Assembly (NCBI GenBank): GCA_937898415.1
Contig: CALDLA010000175.1
Coordinates: 1-26,599, forward strand
Direction of reading: 5' to 3'
DNA: 26,599 nt
Source: an uncultured Prevotellaceae bacterium
GTDB lineage: Bacteria; Bacteroidota; Bacteroidia; Bacteroidales; Bacteroidaceae
Positions 15,237 to 22,223 of the stretch are shown one piece after another (positions within the stretch are counted from its first letter, which is position 1; every line of letters begins with the position of its first letter). The notes under the pieces were generated by a model. It was given only the letters and a program-made list of their open reading frames with translations, was not told where the DNA came from and searched no databases. The translations under genes and the position numbers were made by a program.

Positions 15237-16874
15237 ATGATGAGTAATAATTTCAAGAAATATGTATTAGGGATTGGCGTGTGCTGTGTCACCGCCGCAT
15301 CCCTTCCGGTACTGACCGCCTGCTCAGATTGGAACGATCACTATGAGGATCAGGCCGTCAGCCCAGGCAGCCAACTGACGCTCTGGCAGACCATGAAGCA
15401 GCAGCCCGAATTAAGCGAATTCTGCGAGGTGCTCAGCCAGACGAAGTTGTTACACCAGCACAAGAAGACCACTGTCAGCTATGCCGACCTTCTTGACGGT
15501 GTGGAGGCTTTCACCGTGATGGCACCTGTCAATGGTACTTTCAACAAGGATTCTCTGCTGCAGTTGGTGGCTACTGACCGTGGCGACTCTGCTGTCGCCC
15601 GCTCCTTTGTTGGCAATCACCTCTCCTTTGGTCTGGTCTCCGACGTTGCCACGCCCAAGGACTTCTTCTTGCTCAGCAGTAAGCGCTCTACGATAGGTGG
15701 CGGCAAGGTTTCCGGAGTACCCATCGTCAGCGGACGCTCTAACGTGATGGCCAAGGGAGGCATCCTGCATGAGTTGACTGCTCCCCTGCTGTACCGATTT
15801 AATCTTTATGAGGCTTTGACCAACAGTCTGGTCTATTCCTTGTTAGGTTCTCAGTTGAGCAGCTATGAGCAGGATGAGTTCAATCCGACGCAGTCGGTTC
15901 CCGGCGACATGGTTGACGGTGAACAGCTTTATGCCGACTCGGTATTCGACGAAAGGAATATCCTGCTTGAGCGTGTGGGCCGTATTGCCGATGAGGACTC
16001 TACCTACATGATGGTGACAGCCGTCAACGATGAGTGGGAGCGTGTCTTCAACGAGGCCATGGGCTATTTCCGCTACGATTCCACTGTCGAGGGTGCTGAC
16101 TCCCTGCAGCGTTTCTGGGCAAACCGCTCGCTGTTGGGCGATGCTATTTTCAGTCGCACTATCCAGAGTTCTCCCGTGGACTCCGTTGTTACCTACGACT
16201 ATAACCGTCGTTATCCCAAGTATCACGTTTTCCACCGTCCTTTCGATGAGGGAGGAATCTTCTATGGAGCCAAGGCAGAAGAATTCAGTAATGGTGTGCT
16301 CTATACCCATGAGCACTGGCCCCTCACTCCTGAGCAGACATATTTCCGTGAGATACGGACTGAGGGTGAGTCTACAGGTCTGATTCTCACGTTCGACAGG
16401 TGTGACTACGCTCCAGTCGTCCATGCAGCTGACAGTGTGTCAGAAAATGCTTACCTTGAAATCACGCCCAAGAAGTCTAACGACAACTGGTCGGTGGATT
16501 TCAAGCTTGAGAACACCCTGGCTGGTACATACGATATCTATGCCATACTGCTTCCTATCACGGTTTATGATTCCAAGGCAGTAGGTAAACCATGTAAGTT
16601 CAAGGCTGCTGTCAATTATGTTGATGAGAAGGGCGCCAGTCAGTCGTTCAATTGCAACAACGAAACGTTCCGGTCTGATCCCACGCGTGTTGATTCAATC
16701 CTGATTGCTGAGGATTTCACGTTCCCCGTGTGTAACTATGATCAGCAAAACATGAAGGTGTCAGTGAGGCTGAGTTGTAACATCCTGCAGCGTGAGTCGA
16801 CTACTTTCTCGCGTGAGATGTTCCTTGACTGTATTTACCTCCGTCCGAAGAGCAACCCTCAGAAGGAAGAATAA
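15237..16874 (+). CDS. FAS1 lipoprotein C: two fasciclin-like domains plus C-terminal beta domain
   Basis: This 545-aa lipoprotein resembles the preceding one at its N-terminus (MSNNFKKYVLGIGVC) and in architecture. The lipobox is PVLTAC29, followed by SDWNDHYED. The first FAS1 domain is at about 45-185 (AFTVMAPVNGTFNKDSLLQL, closing KGGILHELTAPLLY). A more divergent second unit is at about 185-375 (YMMVTAVNDEWERVF, closing SNGVLYTHEHWPLTP). The C-terminal region from about 385 is beta-rich and ends EMFLDCIYLRPK, parallel to the end of lipoprotein B. The start could be the second codon (ATG 15240), which matches the paralogue better. It immediately precedes the second susC. A short lipoprotein before each susC is a repeated pattern in this operon. 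No catalytic motif is seen. Confidence 0.82.
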   Translation: MMSNNFKKYVLGIGVCCVTAASLPVLTACSDWNDHYEDQAVSPGSQLTLWQTMKQQPELSEFCEVLSQTKLLHQHKKTTVSYADLLDGVEAFTVMAPVNGTFNKDSLLQLVATDRGDSAVARSFVGNHLSFGLVSDVATPKDFFLLSSKRSTIGGGKVSGVPIVSGRSNVMAKGGILHELTAPLLYRFNLYEALTNSLVYSLLGSQLSSYEQDEFNPTQSVPGDMVDGEQLYADSVFDERNILLERVGRIADEDSTYMMVTAVNDEWERVFNEAMGYFRYDSTVEGADSLQRFWANRSLLGDAIFSRTIQSSPVDSVVTYDYNRRYPKYHVFHRPFDEGGIFYGAKAEEFSNGVLYTHEHWPLTPEQTYFREIRTEGESTGLILTFDRCDYAPVVHAADSVSENAYLEITPKKSNDNWSVDFKLENTLAGTYDIYAILLPITVYDSKAVGKPCKFKAAVNYVDEKGASQSFNCNNETFRSDPTRVDSILIAEDFTFPVCNYDQQNMKVSVRLSCNILQRESTTFSREMFLDCIYLRPKSNPQKEE

Positions 16875-16905
16875 TAATGTTCAATGCTAAAGGAAAAACG
16901 AATAT

Positions 16906-19900
16906 ATGAAACAGCATAGCATAAAAAGACCAAGCAGATGGATGAGGGTGGCCTTCCTGTCATTTGTCATCTGTCATTTGTCAGTTAGCGTGGCGCTTGC
17001 ACAGCGTACAGTGGGTGGCATCGTCACCGATGCTGCCACGGGACGTCCGCTGGCCGGTGTCATTGTCGAGGCCTATGGCCAGCACCAGTACACCGCCATG
17101 ACCGATGAGAACGGAAAGTACCAGCTGAATGTACCTGAGTATGTCAATAGTGTATCCATGCGGGTGGAGGGTTACCAGCTCCTGCAGAAAGCGATTGGCA
17201 GCGACCCCAATAGTGTGGATGCCCGTCTGTATCCCAGCACGTTCAGTCCCGTCTATGAGCGTACGACCCAGTCAGCGGAAAGCCGTCGTGCCGATCAGTT
17301 TGACAATACGGCAGAACTGAGCATCGACCCGCTGATTGCCCGTCAGCTCGGTGCTGACGTCCACAGCGTCGCTCGCAGTGCTCAGTTAGGCATTGGTAAC
17401 ACCATGTTCATTGGTGGTATCAACAGCCTGCAGGCCAATGCACAGCCCCTGGTAGTCATCGATGGTGTCATTACCGATATGCAGTATGACCGCGAGATGC
17501 TTCACGACGGTTATTTCAACAACATTCTGGCCAACTTGAATGTCAACGACATTGAGAGTGTCACCGTCCTCAAGAACGGAACGGCCCTCTACGGTGCCAA
17601 GGCTGCCGGTGGCGTTCTGCTGATCAAGACCAAGCGCAACCGCAGTATGGCGACCAAGATTGATGTGAACATCAACGCCCAGTACCAGCTGATGCCCCGT
17701 CTTCCCAAGATGATGGGAGCCGACGACTATCGCATCTATGCCACGGAGTTGCTGGCAGGTCTTACCGACAATGTTCAGAACATGGAATTCGTCAACAACG
17801 ATCCCACCAGCTATTATTATAATACCTATCATAATCATACAGACTGGACGGACGAGGTCTATCACAACACTTTCGTCTCCAACTACGGCATCAACGTGCA
17901 GGGTGGTGACGATGTGGCCAACTACAACCTCTCGGTCGGCTACTCTCTGGGCGATGCCACCCAGCGTGGCAATGACTTCTCGCGATTCAATATGCGACTG
18001 AACACTGATATCAAGGTGTTCAAAGGACTTGACGTACGTTTCGACGCCTCTTACAGTGACGTCACCCGTGACCTTCGCGACGATGGCGCCAAGGAAGACC
18101 TGACCGTGGGTACCATCACTGCCCCGGGCTTCCTCTCGCTCATCAAGTCACCGTTCCTCAATCCTCACGCCTATGACGTCAAAGGTAATTTGAGCCATTA
18201 TCTCTCTGCTGCTGACGACTATGTTGGCAAGGCTTTCGAGGCCGACGGCAATGTCATTGCTAACTCAGTACGCCTGGCCAACCCTGTGGCCATCCTGAAG
18301 TTGGGTGACGGTGAGAACCGTAACCAGGCAGGTAACCGTATGGTGACCTTCAGTGTAACGCCTAAGTATGAGTTCAACAAGCACCTGTCGCTGAGCGAGC
18401 ACTTCAACTTCTCGCTGGTCAATACCAACGAGAACTACTATCTGCCGCTCGAGGGTACGCCGCCCTTCCGTCTGTTAGCTAATGATGACATTCTGGTCGA
18501 GAATATGTCGCAGAGTCGTGCTGCCCGCCAGAACTCCATCATGAGCGACACCCGTCTGACCTGGGGCAACCGCTACGATGCCCATAGGATTGATGTCTTC
18601 GGGGGCGTCCGCTATCAGAGCAGTAACTACAAGCTTACATCACAGCGTGGTTACAATACTGGTAACGACAAATACCCCAGTACCAATAATGCGAGCAGTT
18701 TCCGTTCTACATGGGGTGCCGACGACAAGAGCCGTGACATTACATGGTACGCTCAGGCCGACTATAACTGGGCTGAGAAGTATTATGTCGAGGCAGGCTT
18801 CTCTGCCGAGTCCAGCTCCCGTTTCGGCGACGATGCCGACGGCTTGAAGTTAGGTGGTGTCGTTTGGGGCCTTTTCCCCAGCGTTAATGCTGCCTGGGTT
18901 ATCACCAACGAACGGTGGCTGTCCAACAACAAGGGCATCAACTACCTGCGTCTGAACGTTGGCTTCGATATCACTGGTAATGACAATATTGACTATACCG
19001 CCTCGAAGACCTTTTTCGTGGCCAACAACATGCTGACGCAGAAGGTTGACGGGAAATCTATCGGTAATATCGGCAATACGTCACTCAAGTGGGAGACCAC
19101 CAGCCGTCTGACGGCCGGTCTGGAGGGTAACTTCATTGACAACCGCTTGAATGTACGCCTCAACTATTTCAAGAGTTGGACCAAGAATCTGGTCACGCTG
19201 CGACAGCTGGCCTGGACCAGTGGACTGCAGCAGAACTGGAGCAACGACGGTAAGCTTGAGAACGAAGGTTTTGAGGCGGGTGTCGGGGTCAAGGTGCTCA
19301 ACCTGAAGGACTTCACTTGGGAGATGGGTGCTACTGCCGGACATTACAAGAATAAGATTACGGCCCTGCCCGACGGTGACAAGCCGTTCGAGACGGAGGC
19401 TTACGGAGCCACCATCCTCTCGGCAGTGGGTACTGCTGCAGGCGTGTTCTACGGCTATCGTACTGATGGCGTCTATGCCACCCAGGCTGAAGCCGATGCC
19501 GATGGCTACTATGTGATTGACGAGCGTGGCGACCGTCGGCTCTTTGCTGCCGGAGATATGCGCTTCATTGACAAGGACGGCAATCACGTCATCGACGAGA
19601 ATGACCGTTTCATCATTGGCGACCCCAATCCCGACATCTACGGTAACATCTACACCCAGCTGAACTACAAGAGGTGGCAGCTCAATGCCGTGATGTGCTA
19701 TTCGTTGGGTAACGACATCTACAACTACCAGCGCTCGCTGTTGGAATGTGGTTCACGCTTTTACAACCAAACCACGGCTATGATTGGCCGCTGGATTACT
19801 GAGAACCAGAAGACAGAGATTCCCCGTGCCACCTATGGCGACCCCATGGGCAACTCACGCTTCAGTGACCGTTGGATTGAGGATGGCAGCTACCTCCGTC

Positions 19901-20118
19901 TGAGCAATGTCACGTTGAGCTACGCTATTCCCATCACCAGTACTTACCTGCAGGGTATCACCCTCTGGGCCGGAGCTAATAATCTCTTCACCATCACCCG
20001 CTACCTGGGTAGTGATCCTGACTGTGGCGTCAGCGGCAGCGCTCTGTTACAGGGCATCGACCGCGGCCTGCTGGCCAGCGGACGCTCCTTGTCCTTAGGT
20101 GTTAAGGTCAACCTGTAA
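16906..20118 (+). CDS. SusC/RagA-family TonB-linked outer-membrane protein 2
   Basis: The second SusC-type transporter is 1070 aa. A signal peptide ends near ALA32 and is followed by a carboxypeptidase-regulatory-like domain at about 34-105 (VGGIVTDAATGRPLAGVIVE). The plug spans about 135-250 (MFIGGINSLQANAQPLVVID, then VTVLKNGTALYGAKAAGGVL), then the barrel, ending LGVKVNL. Compared with SusC1 it lacks an obvious TonB-box-like EVVV segment. The plug motif RLRGVSS is replaced by FIGGINS, and the final residue is leucine instead of the usual phenylalanine. It is therefore a divergent member, not a recent copy of SusC1. Part of the signal peptide (about residues 17-27) is encoded by four 7-bp repeats. 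Its SusD partner follows after 42 bp. Confidence 0.95.
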   Translation: MKQHSIKRPSRWMRVAFLSFVICHLSVSVALAQRTVGGIVTDAATGRPLAGVIVEAYGQHQYTAMTDENGKYQLNVPEYVNSVSMRVEGYQLLQKAIGSDPNSVDARLYPSTFSPVYERTTQSAESRRADQFDNTAELSIDPLIARQLGADVHSVARSAQLGIGNTMFIGGINSLQANAQPLVVIDGVITDMQYDREMLHDGYFNNILANLNVNDIESVTVLKNGTALYGAKAAGGVLLIKTKRNRSMATKIDVNINAQYQLMPRLPKMMGADDYRIYATELLAGLTDNVQNMEFVNNDPTSYYYNTYHNHTDWTDEVYHNTFVSNYGINVQGGDDVANYNLSVGYSLGDATQRGNDFSRFNMRLNTDIKVFKGLDVRFDASYSDVTRDLRDDGAKEDLTVGTITAPGFLSLIKSPFLNPHAYDVKGNLSHYLSAADDYVGKAFEADGNVIANSVRLANPVAILKLGDGENRNQAGNRMVTFSVTPKYEFNKHLSLSEHFNFSLVNTNENYYLPLEGTPPFRLLANDDILVENMSQSRAARQNSIMSDTRLTWGNRYDAHRIDVFGGVRYQSSNYKLTSQRGYNTGNDKYPSTNNASSFRSTWGADDKSRDITWYAQADYNWAEKYYVEAGFSAESSSRFGDDADGLKLGGVVWGLFPSVNAAWVITNERWLSNNKGINYLRLNVGFDITGNDNIDYTASKTFFVANNMLTQKVDGKSIGNIGNTSLKWETTSRLTAGLEGNFIDNRLNVRLNYFKSWTKNLVTLRQLAWTSGLQQNWSNDGKLENEGFEAGVGVKVLNLKDFTWEMGATAGHYKNKITALPDGDKPFETEAYGATILSAVGTAAGVFYGYRTDGVYATQAEADADGYYVIDERGDRRLFAAGDMRFIDKDGNHVIDENDRFIIGDPNPDIYGNIYTQLNYKRWQLNAVMCYSLGNDIYNYQRSLLECGSRFYNQTTAMIGRWITENQKTEIPRATYGDPMGNSRFSDRWIEDGSYLRLSNVTLSYAIPITSTYLQGITLWAGANNLFTITRYLGSDPDCGVSGSALLQGIDRGLLASGRSLSLGVKVNL
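16957..16984. repeat. Four YTGTCAT heptamers inside the susC2 signal-peptide codons
   Basis: The units are CTGTCAT (16957), TTGTCAT (16964), CTGTCAT (16971) and TTGTCAG (16978). They are translated as the hydrophobic core FVICHLSV. The 28-base length is not divisible by three, so a one-unit change would shift the frame 17 codons into the gene. Confidence 0.9.
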
Positions 20119-20127
20119 TTAAATAAG

Positions 20128-20160
20128 AAATGAGTAATTAGGAATTAGAAATTAGGAATT
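20128..20160. repeat. AATTAG-type heptamers before susD2
   Basis: Units AAATGAG, TAATTAG, GAATTAG, AAATTAG and GAATT lead directly into the ATG at 20161. The leader of susD1 has the same AAATGAG start and the same AATT-ATG end but two fewer units between them. Expansion of a shared ancestral leader is the simplest reading. Confidence 0.85.
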
Positions 20161-21891
20161 ATGAATACCAAAAGCATCAAGCACCTTATCATTGCAGGTT
20201 CATTGTGCTGTGGCGCCGTCCCTGCCCTTACCTCCTGTTCCGACCTGCTGGACACCGATTCCGAACTGGTCGAGTTTCAGGAAGACAACCGCTTGCAGTC
20301 GCCTACTGACAGCGTCTACAGTGTCATGGGAATTGTCTACAAGATGCAGGCTATTGCTGACCGCACCGTCTTGCTGGGCGAGTTGCGTGGTGGTCTCACC
20401 ACGACTACTGGCGCGGCTTCCAAGGACTTGAAGGCCATTGCAGACTTCAGCATCGACGAGCAGAACGGCTATAACCGCATTAGCGATTATTATGCCATCA
20501 TCAACAACTGCAACTATTATCTGGACCACATCAATACCGAGCTGGTCAAGAATGGCCGTAAGGTCTTTGAGGGCGAATATGCCGTCGTCAAGGCTTATCG
20601 TGCATGGACCTATCTCCAGCTGGCACAGATTTATGGCAGTGTACCCCTTATCGTTGAGCCTGTGCTCACTGAGGAGGCTTCCAGGAAAGCCATGCAGCAG
20701 CAGCCGATGGACATCACGGCCATCTGCAATTACTTCATCGACGACCTGAAGCCTTATGTAGACACCAAGCTGCCTGCCTATGGACAGATTGACGGCATGA
20801 ATTCGCAGAAATTCTTCATCCCGGTACGTGCGCTTCTTGGCGACCTTTGCCTCTGGGCCGGCCGTTATGCAGAGGCTGCACAGTACTACCACGACTTTCT
20901 GGCTTTGCGCACGAATCCTGTTCCTACCACCCGGAGCGCAACGACGTGGAGTCAGGATGCCATCAAGACCAGGGAGTTCCGTTACGAACCTGTTCACGGC
21001 ATCAAGTATGACTACACTTCTGGCGAGTGCCTGGCGTTCATCCCCATGGAGAGTGGCGAGTTCTATGGTACCAAGAGTAATCTGATTAACATCTTCAACT
21101 CCACCGACCTCAACTTCCAGTACGCTCAGGTCACTCCTACGGTAGGGCTTCGTCAGTTGTCAGCTGCCCAGGATTACTGCGCTACTTACACCTTGGTCAG
21201 TGGCTTGCCTGATACGATCTATGTGACGAAGGAGAACCTGACACGTTCTGAATTGGCGGGCGACCTGCGCTTTGGGACGCTCTATGATTACGACGTCAAG
21301 ACGCAGGAGCGTTTCGCGCGCGTTTCGAAAGACATCCAGCATATCAAGAAGTTCGATGCCCGGGGTGTGACCATTTACCGCATTGGCATGATTTACCTGC
21401 GCTTTGCCGAGGCGCTCAACCGTGCCGGATATCCGCAGTCGGCCTTTGCCGTGCTGAAGTATGGTCTCATCAATGAGAATATCAGCAAGTATGTGGATGC
21501 TGACGAGCGTCAGGCTGCTGGTACGCTTCTTAACTTCGACTCCGACCTGTTTACCTCGGAAAATACGATAGGTATCCATTCACGTGGTTCTGGTAATGCG
21601 GAGTGCGACAATCGCTATGCGCTGCCGATGCCTGCTGACTCACTGGCTTCGCGACAGGACACCATCAACTATCAAGTGCCGTTGGTCGAGGATCTCATTA
21701 TCAATGAGATGGCCTTGGAGGGCGTTTTCGAGGGATACCGTTTCTACGACCTGATGCGGGTGGCCCTTCGCCGTGGCAATCCAGCCTATCTGGCCGACCC
21801 CGTTTCGCGTCGTGATGGTGATGTCGACGGTCAGTTGCGCTCGCTGTTGATGGACACAAACAGCTGGTATTTGCCAAAAACTGCACTTTAA
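20161..21891 (+). CDS. SusD/RagB-family surface lipoprotein 2
   Basis: The second SusD-type lid protein is 576 aa and the last gene of the operon. The lipobox is PALTSC26, followed by SDLLDTDSE. Family marks include the YYAIINNCNYYLDHI helix, YAVVKAYRAWTYLQLAQIYG, the TPR-like PVRALLGDLCLWAGRYAEAA, and MIYLRFAEALNRAGYP. The C-terminal EMALEGVFEGYRFYDLMRVA is the equivalent of the ELMFEGKRWYDLIRYA motif in the first SusD. It pairs with SusC2 on the cell surface. Its N-terminus and leader closely match those of SusD1, while the body differs in its ligand-contacting regions. The two pairs may therefore take up different parts of a substrate. Confidence 0.95.
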   Translation: MNTKSIKHLIIAGSLCCGAVPALTSCSDLLDTDSELVEFQEDNRLQSPTDSVYSVMGIVYKMQAIADRTVLLGELRGGLTTTTGAASKDLKAIADFSIDEQNGYNRISDYYAIINNCNYYLDHINTELVKNGRKVFEGEYAVVKAYRAWTYLQLAQIYGSVPLIVEPVLTEEASRKAMQQQPMDITAICNYFIDDLKPYVDTKLPAYGQIDGMNSQKFFIPVRALLGDLCLWAGRYAEAAQYYHDFLALRTNPVPTTRSATTWSQDAIKTREFRYEPVHGIKYDYTSGECLAFIPMESGEFYGTKSNLINIFNSTDLNFQYAQVTPTVGLRQLSAAQDYCATYTLVSGLPDTIYVTKENLTRSELAGDLRFGTLYDYDVKTQERFARVSKDIQHIKKFDARGVTIYRIGMIYLRFAEALNRAGYPQSAFAVLKYGLINENISKYVDADERQAAGTLLNFDSDLFTSENTIGIHSRGSGNAECDNRYALPMPADSLASRQDTINYQVPLVEDLIINEMALEGVFEGYRFYDLMRVALRRGNPAYLADPVSRRDGDVDGQLRSLLMDTNSWYLPKTAL

Positions 21892-21911
21892 CTATTAATT
21901 TTGTCTATTTA

Positions 21912-21926
21912 TCGTATAATATACGA
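21912..21926. promoter_or_regulatory. Perfect palindrome after susD2, possible operator
   Basis: TCGTATA-A-TATACGA is a 15-bp perfect inverted repeat 21 bp after the susD2 stop. There is no T-run on the plus strand, so it is a poor terminator. It could be a protein-binding site for the small RNA promoter about 50 bp downstream. Confidence 0.35.
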
Positions 21927-22044
21927 ATAATAAACGAAGCGAAACAAATAGAATAGCCTGATTGGTAGAAATGTTCTATCTTTGCAATGTGAATCAGAAG
22001 TAAAATAGAGTTTTTACTCTCAACTCATACGCATAAAGGTTATT

Positions 22045-22076
22045 AGTTATAGTTAGTAGTTATAGTTAGTAGTTAG
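22045..22076. repeat. 13-bp tandem repeat in small RNA B
   Basis: AGTTATAGTTAGT occurs twice in tandem (22045-22057, 22058-22070), followed by AGTTAG. It gives the RNA a run of UUAG motifs that would be exposed single strand. Confidence 0.9.
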
Positions 22077-22114
22077 TTTTTGTAGAAAGAATTAGTTATG
22101 GTAAAACTATTCTG

Positions 22115-22154
22115 AGCGGTTGCCTGTATGTGAATACCGGCAACCGCTTTTTTT
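22115..22154 (+). terminator. Intrinsic terminator of small RNA B
   Basis: A 10-bp stem AGCGGTTGCC/GGCAACCGCT (22115-22124 with 22139-22148) is continued, across one mismatch, by GTAT/ATAC closed by a GTGA loop. It is followed by a run of T to 22154. This is one of the strongest hairpins in the window. Confidence 0.92.
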
Positions 22155-22164
22155 ATCAGAAAAA

Positions 22165-22196
22165 TTTTTATATTCGCAAAATTATGCTTATCTTTG
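22165..22196 (+). promoter_or_regulatory. Promoter of the HTCS gene
   Basis: TATCTTTG at 22189-22196 is a good -7 box with a T-rich -33 region at 22165-22169. Transcription would begin near 22202, just before the ATG at 22224. An in-frame ATG at 22194 lies inside the -7 box and so cannot be used from this promoter. Confidence 0.65.
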
Positions 22197-22223
22197 CACG
22201 CGAATAACGTAGCGACTATAACT

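Larger units (their letters stand above)
21977..22154 (+). ncRNA. Candidate small RNA B between susD2 and the HTCS gene (about 165 nt)
   Basis: A TATCTTTG box at 21977-21984 would start transcription near 21990, and a strong intrinsic terminator ends it at 22154. No plausible gene is present. Inside are a hairpin AGAGT-TTTT-ACTCT (22007-22020) and two perfect 13-bp tandem units AGTTATAGTTAGT plus a partial third (22045-22076). No clear -33 box is seen. The terminator precedes the HTCS promoter, so this is not simply the HTCS leader. The stretch shares AAAGGT(T)ATTAGTTA and TTAGTAGT with small RNA A. Small RNAs next to polysaccharide loci are known regulators in Bacteroides, and a similar role here is inference. 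Confidence 0.55.

Noticed and set aside
22194..22223. Upstream start adding ten residues to the HTCS protein
   Set aside because: That ATG lies within the -7 box of the promoter. Starting at 22224 gives a normal signal peptide directly.
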